NCBI GenBank assembly: GCA_009786085.1
Contig: WQTW01000003.1
Location: 1 to 42,928 of the forward strand
Direction of reading: 5' to 3'
Origin: Pseudomonadota bacterium
Lineage (GTDB): Bacteria; Pseudomonadota; Gammaproteobacteria; Burkholderiales; Casimicrobiaceae
DNA length: 42,928 nucleotides
The position numbers were made by a program, and so were the translations under genes. Of this stretch, positions 16,650 to 22,927 are shown piece after piece. The notes under the pieces are model-generated. The model saw only the letters and a program-made list of their open reading frames with translations. It was not told the DNA's origin and ran no database searches. The number at the start of each line of letters is the position of its first letter. Position 1 is the stretch's first letter.

Positions 16650-17015
16650 TCACCTAACCCCAATCGCGTCGATCCGTTGCGCGATCCCGGCCAGCGTTTT
16701 CGTCGCGGCAACGTATTCGCGCATCAGCGCAGCCTTCTGGTCTTCCGGCTCGACAGGTTGCGGCGGCGCCACACCAGCCTCTCTTTCCGCCTCTAACACC
16801 ATCGCCATCAGCCCAGGCGACGGAAGCAGGTATATTTTCTGCCCACCGCCAAAAGCGCCGAGGACTCTGGATGAAGCGTAAAAGTCAAAGCCGCCTTTCT
16901 CAAAAAGGGAAAGGATTTTCTCTTTGACGGCCAGGTTTTTCTCGGCGGCGCGATTGAGCCTGTCGAGATAGTGGCAGAGCTCACTTGAGTCACAAGAAAT
17001 GTCAACGGTAATCAT
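16650..17015 (-). CDS. Phage early protein, paralogous at its C-terminus to its neighbour
   Basis: A 121-residue protein whose last 45 residues (from APPQPVEPEDQKA to LAGIAQRID) closely match the end of the upstream gene product, while the first 75 residues differ and carry an unrelated helical start (LDRLNRAAEKNLAVKEKILS). Its start overlaps the upstream stop by four bases. Function unknown; a shared C-terminal module suggests interaction with a common partner. Confidence 0.65.
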   Translation of the reverse strand: MITVDISCDSSELCHYLDRLNRAAEKNLAVKEKILSLFEKGGFDFYASSRVLGAFGGGQKIYLLPSPGLMAMVLEAEREAGVAPPQPVEPEDQKAALMREYVAATKTLAGIAQRIDAIGVR

Positions 17016-17395
17016 TTTTTAATCTCCATAGAATCGATACGCTGCACGAGCCTCGCCAGCGTCTTGGTTGCTTCGATGTATTGCCGCTGCAAAACGGCCT
17101 TCTGGTCTTCCGGCTCGACCGGTTGCGGCGGCGCATAGCCTGCCTCAAGACAGATAAACCGCGCCGCAGCGTGATATCCCGCTTCGCGTCCTTTGCGGAT
17201 AAGCCATAACGCCTGCTCAGGCGTGAGCCGGTCGCGGCGGTCTGGATTCAGGCAATCGCGCAGACGCTGTTCCGCCTCGCGCACGGTCTTTTCCGGCCAC
17301 AAGTCATGGCCAACAGACTTGAAACCGCCGACCGCCTTGACCGTGTCCACCAGGGCGTCGTTCAGCGTTTCGTGAAACAGCTCATCCTGTTTCAT
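17012..17395 (-). CDS. Phage early regulatory protein, possibly CII-like
   Basis: A 127-residue protein of a type common in betaproteobacterial prophages: LNDALVDTVKAVGGFKSVGH, then PEKTVREAEQRLRDCLNP, RLTPEQALWLIRKGREAG and the C-terminal PVEPEDQKA. The first part suggests a helix-turn-helix regulator like lambda CII, to be shown by profile search. It is the first gene of a leftward pair and lies 22 bases downstream of a perfect 9-bp inverted repeat (17418-17448). Confidence 0.6.
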   Translation of the reverse strand: MKQDELFHETLNDALVDTVKAVGGFKSVGHDLWPEKTVREAEQRLRDCLNPDRRDRLTPEQALWLIRKGREAGYHAAARFICLEAGYAPPQPVEPEDQKAVLQRQYIEATKTLARLVQRIDSMEIKK

Positions 17396-17417
17396 GGGCT
17401 ACCCACCCTTTCCGTGG

Positions 17418-17448
17418 CTGTACGTGAAAAACGTACAAGCACGTACAG
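17418..17448. promoter_or_regulatory. Candidate operator: CTGTACGTG / CACGTACAG inverted repeat
   Basis: Perfect 9-bp arms at 17418-17426 and 17440-17448 with a third ACGTAC inside the spacer (17431-17436). It lies just upstream of the leftward gene starting at 17395. Three copies of a TACGT half-site suggest cooperative regulator binding. No promoter hexamers with good spacing were found beside it. Confidence 0.45.
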
Positions 17449-17491
17449 ACAAAAAATGGCGAAAAAAAGAGAATGAACGGATGAAACGGGC

Positions 17492-17554
17492 GGCGCTCCC
17501 TTCCGCAGTAGAATGGAAGCGCCAACCACCAACCCACCGACGAAAGGAAGCGCC
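17492..17554 (+). promoter_or_regulatory. Promoter cassette B (TAGAAT with iterated GGAAGCGCC)
   Basis: GGCGCTCCC (17492-17500), TAGAAT (17509-17514), GGAAGCGCC (17515-17523) and a second GGAAGCGCC (17546-17554) ending at the ATG and acting as the ribosome-binding site. The upstream arm is the inverted copy with one mismatch. TAGAAT is the likely -10 element; no clear -35 is visible. Confidence 0.5.
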
Positions 17555-18001
17555 ATGTCAGACATTTCCACCCTCCTTTCCGACCTGCTCGGAAGCATCC
17601 CGACCAATGCTGTTCTGCGTGAGCGCATTGAATTCATCAAAGACCAGCTTGCTGCTGAAGACAAGGCGCGTTCTGAGGCGTTTAAGACCATTGAGCGCCT
17701 TCTCCAAGAGAATGACCAGCTTCGAAAACGCTGTGATGAACTTGAAAAGCAAGTAGCGGCTCACGCGGTAACGGATCAATATACGGAGCATCGCGGCGCC
17801 CTATTCAAGAAAGACAGAAGCAAGATCGGGCACCACATCGCCGTCTATTGTCCGAAGTGCAAGAGTTCGGCAGCACCGTTTCCGCCGGGCGAGGCATTCA
17901 GTTGCGAATGCGGGTGGTTTTCCGCATTCAACGAAGCTGAACTTGAGGGTGTTTTGAAGGAAATCTCCCCGCCGAAGGTCAAGTTCAAACGGTTTGTTTA
18001 A
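17555..18001 (+). CDS. Phage protein with coiled coil and C-terminal zinc-ribbon-like motif
   Basis: A 148-residue protein. Residues about 18-72 form a coiled coil (RERIEFIKDQLAAEDKARSE and following heptads). The C-terminal part holds CPKC (residue about 107) and CECG (about 127), a likely zinc ribbon. Similar proteins with a MSDIS...LLS start occur in many prophages without a known role. The ribosome-binding site AAAGGAAG is part of the upstream cassette. It is transcribed against the surrounding early genes. Confidence 0.7.
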   Translation: MSDISTLLSDLLGSIPTNAVLRERIEFIKDQLAAEDKARSEAFKTIERLLQENDQLRKRCDELEKQVAAHAVTDQYTEHRGALFKKDRSKIGHHIAVYCPKCKSSAAPFPPGEAFSCECGWFSAFNEAELEGVLKEISPPKVKFKRFV

Positions 18002-18007
18002 TGGACC

Positions 18008-18048
18008 CATCACGCCACCTCTTTTTGTGGTTGGCGCAGATACTGCCA
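18008..18048 (-). pseudogene. Relic of a YdaS/Cro-like gene 3' end
   Basis: On the minus strand this segment encodes DWQYLRQPQKEVA followed by a stop, nearly the same ending as the intact YdaS-like gene (DWAYLRQSQSQKEVA, stop at 18565). No start or N-terminal part remains; upstream sequence is promoter cassette C. It marks a duplication and rearrangement in the immunity region. Confidence 0.6.
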
Positions 18049-18061
18049 ATCGAAAACGGGC

Positions 18062-18123
18062 GGCGCTTCCCAACGCGGTAGAATGGAAGCGCCAACAACC
18101 ACTAGCCAACGAAAGGAAACGCC
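18062..18123 (+). promoter_or_regulatory. Promoter cassette C (TAGAAT with iterated GGAAGCGCC)
   Basis: GGCGCTTCC (18062-18070), TAGAAT (18079-18084), GGAAGCGCC (18085-18093) and GGAAACGCC (18115-18123) ending at the ATG. The first two arms are a perfect inverted repeat around the -10. Layout and much of the sequence match cassette B, about 570 bp away. Confidence 0.5.
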
Positions 18124-18408
18124 ATGAACCAAGACAGAATAAACAGGTATCGCAAGATTAGCCGTGAGCTTGACGCGATGCGCGACAGTTTTTTTGAACT
18201 GCACTGCTTCGGCGATTATCTTGCCGAGCGAGATGGGTACAAAAGCCTTCAAGGCATTGATGCTGTCCATTTCCACCTCATTCAGAAACATGGGTGGACA
18301 CCAGAGCAGCTTCGTTCGCTGTCGCCTGAAGACATGCGCTTTTGCTTAAAGGAAGAGATGGCCGACTGGCAGCGCCCTCCTGAAGCAGACGTAACGCTCT
18401 ACCGATGA
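18124..18408 (+). CDS. Hypothetical phage protein (94 aa)
   Basis: A 94-residue mixed-charge protein (start MNQDRINRYRKISRELDAMR) with helical segments and a tail WTPEQLRSLSPEDMRFCLKEE. No family recognised. It is driven by cassette C and reads rightward. Its 3' third overlaps the antisense extension of the leftward gene starting at 18565, suggesting one of the two was altered by rearrangement. Confidence 0.6.
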   Translation: MNQDRINRYRKISRELDAMRDSFFELHCFGDYLAERDGYKSLQGIDAVHFHLIQKHGWTPEQLRSLSPEDMRFCLKEEMADWQRPPEADVTLYR

Positions 18409-18565
18409 TGAACTCAGCCTTTGCCAAGTCATATTCCTCAAAAAATGAAGCATCCATCACACTATGATTCCCTGTGCCACGCTCTTTTGACGCGACGCGT
18501 TCAGAGACGCCGTGAAGCAGGATTTGCGCTTTCTGAACGAGAAACTCGACTTGCTGAACCGACAT
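18278..18565 (-). CDS. Putative leftward early gene, possibly 3'-altered
   Basis: The ATG at 18563-18565 overlaps the YdaS-like stop (TGATG). The first 65 residues (MSVQQVEFLVQKAQILLHGV through FIIGRALRLLQEG) look like a real small helical phage protein, as often found directly after YdaS. The last 30 residues run antisense through the 3' end of the rightward gene at 18124-18408 and look random. The original end was probably lost where the cassette-C gene joined. Confidence 0.45.
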   Translation of the reverse strand: MSVQQVEFLVQKAQILLHGVSERVASKERGTGNHSVMDASFFEEYDLAKAEFIIGRALRLLQEGAASRPSLPLSKSACLQATANEAALVSTHVSE

Positions 18566-18807
18566 CACGCGACCTCTTTCTGTGACTGCGACTGCCGCAA
18601 ATACGCCCAATCGACATCAGGCCGGAGGTCTTCGCAGCGGACAGCGCCAGCGGAGGCTCTGTCGAGGCGAACACAAAGATCGAGCTTAAGCTTTTGGGCG
18701 ACAGATATGGCCTTGCGCAAGTATCCGGCAGTCGTTCCACACCTGCGCGCGTAGTCAAGTTGCTCACACAGCGAGAGGGAATTCAGATATTGACGAAGTT
18801 TGTCCAT
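18565..18807 (-). CDS. YdaS/Cro-like phage repressor
   Basis: An 80-residue protein starting MDKLRQYLNSLSLCEQLDYA with a helix-turn-helix (CGTTAGYLRKAISVAQKLK) typical of the YdaS/Cro family. It is divergent from the CI-like gene at 18904 across a 96-bp operator region, the classic immunity-switch arrangement. Its probable -10 element ends 7 bases before the ATG, so its mRNA is likely leaderless. It should open the leftward early programme. Confidence 0.75.
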   Translation of the reverse strand: MDKLRQYLNSLSLCEQLDYARRCGTTAGYLRKAISVAQKLKLDLCVRLDRASAGAVRCEDLRPDVDWAYLRQSQSQKEVA

Positions 18808-18814
18808 GACAGAA

Positions 18815-18843
18815 AGCGTACCGTATGGTAAGCGTTTTGTCAA
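18815..18843 (-). promoter_or_regulatory. ydaS-like leftward promoter with CTTACC operators
   Basis: Minus strand TTGACA (18838-18843), 17-nt spacer, TACGCT (18815-18820). The spacer carries CTTACC (18827-18832), part of the palindrome TACCGTATGGTA (18819-18830), and a second CTTACC (18850-18855) lies just upstream of the -35. The same two boxes 23 bp apart recur at 23433 and 23456. Confidence 0.65.
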
Positions 18844-18855
18844 CTATTTGGTAAG

Positions 18856-18884
18856 TTTACCTTTCAGTAAGCGCCGATTACAAT
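18856..18884 (+). promoter_or_regulatory. Candidate promoter of the CI-like gene
   Basis: TTTACC (18856-18861), 17-nt spacer, TACAAT (18879-18884), 20 bases before the ATG. The -35 is half of the palindrome GGTAAGTTTACC (18850-18861), which also contains the CTTACC box of the divergent promoter, so repressor binding could affect both directions. Confidence 0.5.
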
Positions 18885-18903
18885 TCTACTCAAGGATTAA
18901 GCA

Positions 18904-19332
18904 ATGACAGACTTGCAAGAAATACGCAGACATCGCCTAAGAGAATGGATCGACGAGCGCCATGAAGGCGTTCAGGCTAAGTTGTGCAAGCTTACCGGCA
19001 TGACAAGCAGCGAGCTTTCAAGGCTGCTCAAGGACAAGTCTTTCCGTGAAATAAAGGCGCGTAACATAGAAAAAGCTGCAGGCATGCCTACCTTCTGGCT
19101 TGACCGCGCTGACCACAACATCATTGAACACGACTTTACAACAGGGAAAGGTGGGCGGGACTGGGCTGAACGAACACAGGCGGCAATGACATTAACAAGC
19201 CCTTCCACTTCACCAGCCAAGCGCCTCATTACCCGCCTTCAAGACGCCGAGCGAGCTGGGGAGCTGTCGCCGGAGTTGCTTAACGCCATTGACGCCGTGC
19301 TTGATTTGGCGGAGAGACAAGATGACAAATAA
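18904..19332 (+). CDS. CI-like phage repressor (no peptidase domain)
   Basis: A 142-residue protein with an N-terminal DNA-binding region (KLCKLTGMTSSELSRLLKD as helix-turn-helix, about 27-45). Residues 80-142 are helical and may dimerise (TRLQDAERAGELSPELLNAI). There is no S24 autoprotease domain, so induction would not follow the usual RecA-stimulated cleavage of LexA-like repressors. It faces the YdaS-like gene across shared operators. The stop codon lies within the first 43-bp direct repeat that flanks the next gene. Confidence 0.75.
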   Translation: MTDLQEIRRHRLREWIDERHEGVQAKLCKLTGMTSSELSRLLKDKSFREIKARNIEKAAGMPTFWLDRADHNIIEHDFTTGKGGRDWAERTQAAMTLTSPSTSPAKRLITRLQDAERAGELSPELLNAIDAVLDLAERQDDK

Positions 19333-19366
19333 AAGATCGCCGAAGAGGCGTGAGCCGCTGAAATTG
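19324..19366 (+). repeat. 43-bp perfect direct repeat, left copy
   Basis: Identical over 43 bases to 20355-20397. It begins GACAAATAA, covering the last two codons and stop of the CI-like gene, and contains CGCCGAAGAGGCG, a small hairpin. The two copies bracket the complete 328-residue gene between them. Confidence 0.95.
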
Positions 19367-19376
19367 AGGTAATAAA

Positions 19377-20363
19377 ATGGCAAGCGAAGATATTGAAAAC
19401 ACTTGGAAGCCAAGAACTTTTCTACTGGCCGTGTTTGCGGCCATTTTCTTTTTGACGTTTACCGAGTGGGGCGTTATCGTCGCACTTGTTCTCGCCGTTC
19501 TTGCTTACGGCTCCTACAAAAACGGGAAGCCGAGGAAAAAAGACATTGCGGCGCCAATCGTCAAGCCGCCTAGTATTCCTTCCGAGCCAGAACCCGTCTT
19601 ATCAGAAGCAAAGCGTCCAGTGGAAAAAGGAGCAAAGTTCGAGATTGAATATCTCGACAGTCAAGGCTATCCGACCGAACGGTTAATTTCTGTTAGCAGT
19701 TATGAGAACGACCGTATCTACGCCTTTTGTTATCTCAGAAGCGAAGAGCGCACCTTCAAGCTGGAAGGAATTATCAAAATGATAGACAAGGCGACAGGGG
19801 AAATCATCGAGAACCCTTGGCGGCACTTCGGACTATCTGAAGATCAGGATGGGCGGGAGCATCTTTATTCATTGTGTCACCCAATTCTTGTCGCAATAAA
19901 AGCGCTCAAGTCTTTTTCGAGCCAAACCCGCGGACTCTCACAAAGGGAGCGGTCAAAGATCATTGACTTCATTCAAGCAAATTCCGATACCAAAGGACAC
20001 ACAAGAACTGAAATCGATGAATGGCTCCATGGGGTTGGGTATGATAGCTGGTCTGAGTATGGGCTGGAGAACAGCGACGAATACCATAATCTGCTATGCT
20101 GTATTCCACCCAAGCTAAAGCCTCTTTGTCGCATCTGCGCTTTCAAGATAGCCCAGGGAAGTGGTCGAACACCAATCAGGCAGGATTTTATCGATAAGAT
20201 AAACCGCGACTTTCCAGGAGAGTTTGCGGCGAATCTGTCGCAAGCTATTCCATTGCACACATCTAAAGCACAGGAAATCGCCGAGTTGCACAAACTACTG
20301 GAGCAGGGCGCACTGACACAGGAAGAATTCGACCAGGAAAAACGAAAGATATTGGACAAATAA
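19377..20363 (+). CDS. Membrane-anchored WYL-like protein with C-terminal SHOCT domain
   Basis: A 328-residue protein. Residues 14-48 form one or two transmembrane segments (FLLAVFAAIFFLTF, VALVLAVLAYGSY). Residues about 88-135 (FEIEYLDSQGYPTERLISV, IYAFCYLRSEERTFKLEGI) resemble a WYL ligand-sensing domain. Residues 165-290 are helical, with some TerB-like character. Residues about 300-328 (IAELHKLLEQGALTQEEFDQ and EKRKIL) form a typical SHOCT segment. This order is unusual. The gene lies between perfect 43-bp repeats and is more AT-rich than the phage genes, suggesting recent gain. A sensor or defence role is inference. Confidence 0.65.
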   Translation: MASEDIENTWKPRTFLLAVFAAIFFLTFTEWGVIVALVLAVLAYGSYKNGKPRKKDIAAPIVKPPSIPSEPEPVLSEAKRPVEKGAKFEIEYLDSQGYPTERLISVSSYENDRIYAFCYLRSEERTFKLEGIIKMIDKATGEIIENPWRHFGLSEDQDGREHLYSLCHPILVAIKALKSFSSQTRGLSQRERSKIIDFIQANSDTKGHTRTEIDEWLHGVGYDSWSEYGLENSDEYHNLLCCIPPKLKPLCRICAFKIAQGSGRTPIRQDFIDKINRDFPGEFAANLSQAIPLHTSKAQEIAELHKLLEQGALTQEEFDQEKRKILDK

Positions 20364-20397
20364 AAGATCGCCGAAGAGGCGTGAGCCGCTGAAATTG
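20355..20397 (+). repeat. 43-bp perfect direct repeat, right copy
   Basis: Same sequence as 19324-19366. It covers the last two codons and stop of the WYL/SHOCT gene. After the repeat the two sites diverge: the left copy continues to that gene's ATG, the right copy to the second brnT promoter. Confidence 0.95.
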
Positions 20398-20412
20398 GGT
20401 GTCATTGAACGC

Positions 20413-20440
20413 TTGACGTAACTACATCTGTAGGTATAAT
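20413..20440 (+). promoter_or_regulatory. Promoter and operator of the second brnTA pair
   Basis: TTGACG (20413-20418), 16-nt spacer, TATAAT (20435-20440), 6 bases before the ATG, so the mRNA should be leaderless. The spacer contains the perfect palindrome CTACA-TC-TGTAG (20422-20433), a likely BrnA operator. Confidence 0.75.
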
Positions 20441-20446
20441 GATACC

Positions 20447-20725
20447 ATGGATTTTGAATGGGATGCCGACAAAGCGGCGCTGAATCTGAAAAAGCATGGC
20501 GTTGCCTTCGAGGACGCCGAGCATGTTTTCTACGATCTTGGCCGCATTGAGCGTTACGACGGACGGGAAGATTACGGCGAAGACCGCTGGGTAACGATTG
20601 GGTTCGTCGATCCAGTCTTGCTTTACGTGGCTTACACCGTTCGAAATGAAGAAACCATACGACTGATTTCAGCGAGAAAAGCCAATGAAGAAGAGCGCAA
20701 GCAATACCGTCAAGCACACCCTTGA
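20447..20725 (+). CDS. brnT: BrnT-family toxin (second copy)
   Basis: A 92-residue BrnT protein (DFEWDADKAALNLKKHGVAF at the start, RLISARKANEEERKQYRQ at the end). It is clearly distinct in sequence from the copy at 8748, so the two pairs were probably acquired separately and are not a recent duplication. Its end overlaps brnA by 41 bases. Confidence 0.9.
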   Translation: MDFEWDADKAALNLKKHGVAFEDAEHVFYDLGRIERYDGREDYGEDRWVTIGFVDPVLLYVAYTVRNEETIRLISARKANEEERKQYRQAHP

Positions 20726-21002
20726 CCCAAACAATATGCCACCGCTTACCGCCGAGCAGAAGGCGAGGCTGGAAGCCTTGGCGGCGATGCCTGATGAGGC
20801 CATCGACTACAGCGATGCGCCCTACCTGCCCGACGCTGTTTGGGTGAGGGCGGCAGGGCTGCCAGGCTACAAAAAGCAAATCACGCTGCGCATCGATGGC
20901 GACGTGCTTGATTACTTCCGCAACACCGGAAGCCGCTACCAGTCACGCATCAATGCCGTGTTGCGCACCTATGTGGACGCGCAGAAGGTGCACGCGAAAT
21001 AA
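20685..21002 (+). CDS. brnA: BrnA-family antitoxin (second copy)
   Basis: A 105-residue antitoxin with the BrnA C-terminal ribbon-helix-helix (KQITLRIDGDVLDYFRNTG, YQSRINAVLRTYV). The N-terminal part (EQKARLEALAAMPDEAIDYS) is the BrnA toxin-wrapping region, longer than in the copy at 9024. Translation is coupled to brnT through the 41-base overlap. Confidence 0.9.
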   Translation: MKKSASNTVKHTLDPNNMPPLTAEQKARLEALAAMPDEAIDYSDAPYLPDAVWVRAAGLPGYKKQITLRIDGDVLDYFRNTGSRYQSRINAVLRTYVDAQKVHAK

Positions 21003-21113
21003 CTAACGTGAAAAGCGAAAGAGAGACATCGAAACGGAATTAGAGATTATCACTGCAATAATCGCAGCTTCTTCCGCGCAGAACATTGTTTTTTTCAAAG
21101 GAGCAGGATAGCC

Positions 21114-21656
21114 GTGAGTCGTATTTTAATAGCACTTTTACTCGCATCCGTTGTCGCGCTTTCCGGATGCGCGGCGCGAAACACTTTGAGACCTGTAGAA
21201 AGCCATTTGCAGAAGTTCACGCTTCCGACAAAAAAGGACGCCGCCTTTGACGCCATGCTGGCGACTGCGCAGGAGCTGGGGTTACAAATTGATGTTATTG
21301 AAAAAGCCAGCGGGTTGCTACAGTTCAAAAACGCATCGTTATCGTATAGCCAACTTGATATGTACTGCCTTTACCCTGCGATTAGAATAAAAGACGGAAA
21401 ACCCTACGGCAACTTTTCCCAATGGAACCAAAGGGCGATGAGGTCAGGACAAGGCGTTGTTCACGGAATTGTATCGTTGAACATTCTTGCTTTAGAAGTT
21501 AACGGAGAAACAAACGTCACCATGCGCGGAAAATGGATTTCCTCAAGTGCAAGAGAGTCGGTTGAGTGTCAATCAAATAATGTTTTTGAAAAAGAGTTTG
21601 AAACCAAAACGATCGAACGCCTAAAGGCGTTGATCGCCGCGCAGGAAAACAAATAA
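21114..21656 (+). CDS. Prophage-encoded lipoprotein
   Basis: A 180-residue secreted lipoprotein starting at GTG with an AGGAG ribosome-binding site. A signal peptide (residues 1-18) ends in the lipobox LSGC with the lipidated cysteine at 19. The mature protein is mixed alpha/beta with no recognised domain. A cell-surface protein in a lysogen's cargo region fits a role in envelope change or superinfection exclusion, but no direct evidence supports it. Confidence 0.7.
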   Translation: MSRILIALLLASVVALSGCAARNTLRPVESHLQKFTLPTKKDAAFDAMLATAQELGLQIDVIEKASGLLQFKNASLSYSQLDMYCLYPAIRIKDGKPYGNFSQWNQRAMRSGQGVVHGIVSLNILALEVNGETNVTMRGKWISSSARESVECQSNNVFEKEFETKTIERLKALIAAQENK

Positions 21657-21728
21657 GAAGGCGAAAAGCACGATTAGACGCGCGGCCTCTTGGTTCTAGC
21701 GCAGATTTGAAATAAGGGACGCATAACT

Positions 21729-21887
21729 ATGATTGCTTACCGGGTCTATATTGATGAATCGGGGGACGAATGCTTCAAATTTTTACAAAAGGAGGAAGGA
21801 AGCTCGCGCTGGTTCGTTCTTTCTGCTGCGGAAACTCAGGAAGCAGAGGAAATGACGCTACTTCAAAAGCGATGCGTAGTGCTCTGA
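21729..21887 (+). pseudogene. Truncated DUF3800 gene (N-terminal remnant)
   Basis: An ATG with AAGGGA upstream starts MIAYRVYIDESGDECFKFL, and GSSRWFVLSAAE follows: the DUF3800 start, with the conserved IDESG motif. The frame ends after 52 codons, whereas DUF3800 proteins are usually above 200 residues. From about 21858 the sequence is the 3' end of the convergent Panacea-module toxin gene, so the rest of DUF3800 was lost when that module arrived. Confidence 0.7.
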
Positions 21888-22253
21888 GCAATCATCGGAC
21901 TTAATAAAGCAGTTTTTGATTGACTGCAATAGAATGGGCTTTAACTCCCCTTCTTTTTTTGCGGTTCTTTCTTTTAAACACGCCCTCAAAAAATCATCTC
22001 TATTAAGTTCATAAGGTTCATTGAAAAGAACCCAAGTATCCTTTTTGAACCAGTCACGGTTTTCTGGTATGAAATAGCACCCCTTGGCATGGTGACACCC
22101 TTCCGTGCCAGGCTTTCTGTGTTGTTTTGACGTTGTTTTCAAAACAAGGTATGGCTTGCTTTTGCCGTCGTTAAGAACAATCAAGAGCTTGTCAGCGTGA
22201 CAGCCATCATGAAGTGTAAACCCTTCCCAGAAAACAATAGAGCCAGGAGTCAA
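21858..22253 (-). CDS. Probable toxin of a Panacea (PanAT) module, PemK/MazF-like in outline
   Basis: A 131-residue protein starting MTPGSIVFWEGFTLHDG, with KLLIVLND and PYLVLKTTSKQ, then CHHAKGCYFIPENRDWFKKDTWV. The opening PGSIV...LLIVLND pattern resembles the beta-barrel start of PemK/MazF-type toxins. It overlaps the DUF4065-like antitoxin gene by four bases, as expected for a toxin-antitoxin pair. Five cysteines are unusual. The assignment rests on pairing and partial resemblance. Confidence 0.55.
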   Translation of the reverse strand: MTPGSIVFWEGFTLHDGCHADKLLIVLNDGKSKPYLVLKTTSKQHRKPGTEGCHHAKGCYFIPENRDWFKKDTWVLFNEPYELNRDDFLRACLKERTAKKEGELKPILLQSIKNCFIKSDDCSEHYASLLK

Positions 22254-22825
22254 AGGAACACCCTCCGCGCCCTGTCGTTATCCGCCATAATTTCTGCAAT
22301 TTCTTCACGGGACAGCTTTTCATCGTCTTCTGCCGATAAAGAAAGCATGTAATCGATAGGAGTCCCTGTGCCTTGCTTTATCGTATTGGCCCACGGCCCA
22401 CCGCGGCTGTGCGAAACCTCGCTCATCATGTCTGCCGTGGCGTCTAAATAAATTTCGGCAAGCCGCTCCATGATCCGAATCTCACGTTTTGTGAAAAAGC
22501 GAGAGTCAAATCTTGTTTTGAACTCGAATTTTGATGGAATATTCTTTGACTTGCCGTCTTCTGTCTCTACGCTTGAGAAGCCAACGACGTTGATGTCGCC
22601 TATTTTTTTGTCATCCTTTATAGTTCGATATAGTGCGTCAGGAACTGGACCTTTCGGAAGGGCGTGATAGATCAAACCTGTCACAGAGCGCCCGGTTTGC
22701 CGGAAGCTTTCAAAATCAAGAAAGTAAAGAAGCTTGAAAACCTTTACAAGGCCGCAATACTTCGTGTTCTTTGAAAAGAACTTGATCGCCTCAATAAGTT
22801 TTTCGCGTTCGTGCGTGATGAGCAT
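22250..22825 (-). CDS. Panacea-domain (DUF4065, SocA-like) antitoxin
   Basis: A 191-residue protein. The N-terminal part (KLIEAIKFFSKNTKYCGLVK, then VFKLLYFLDFESFRQTG) and IYHALPKGPVPDALY are hallmarks of the DUF4065/Panacea domain found in SocA and in many antitoxins paired with different toxins. The C-terminal helices include the AEDDEKLSREEIAEIMADN segment. It precedes and overlaps its partner. A 28-bp palindromic element lies about 100 bases upstream (22928-22955). Confidence 0.75.
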   Translation of the reverse strand: MLITHEREKLIEAIKFFSKNTKYCGLVKVFKLLYFLDFESFRQTGRSVTGLIYHALPKGPVPDALYRTIKDDKKIGDINVVGFSSVETEDGKSKNIPSKFEFKTRFDSRFFTKREIRIMERLAEIYLDATADMMSEVSHSRGGPWANTIKQGTGTPIDYMLSLSAEDDEKLSREEIAEIMADNDRARRVFL

Positions 22826-22927
22826 CTTTTCGTTCCACGCGCCCGTGAATGGCGCGACTAAATCTCAATCATCAGGCGGTTGAGATGGCCTCTGGTTCAA
22901 TACACGTTCGTCATCGAAAATGATTTC

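Noticed and set aside
15802..16653. A 283-codon leftward frame opposite the two-transmembrane gene
   Set aside because: It lacks a ribosome-binding site and coherent domains, while the plus-strand genes have good ribosome-binding sites and plausible hydrophobic segments.
18501..18767. An alternative leftward frame overlapping the YdaS-like gene
   Set aside because: Out of frame with the recognised helix-turn-helix protein, serine/arginine-rich, and without a ribosome-binding site.
20295..20879. A 194-codon leftward frame opposite the second brnTA pair
   Set aside because: It covers the direct repeat and both strongly supported toxin-antitoxin genes in reverse, and has no start signal.
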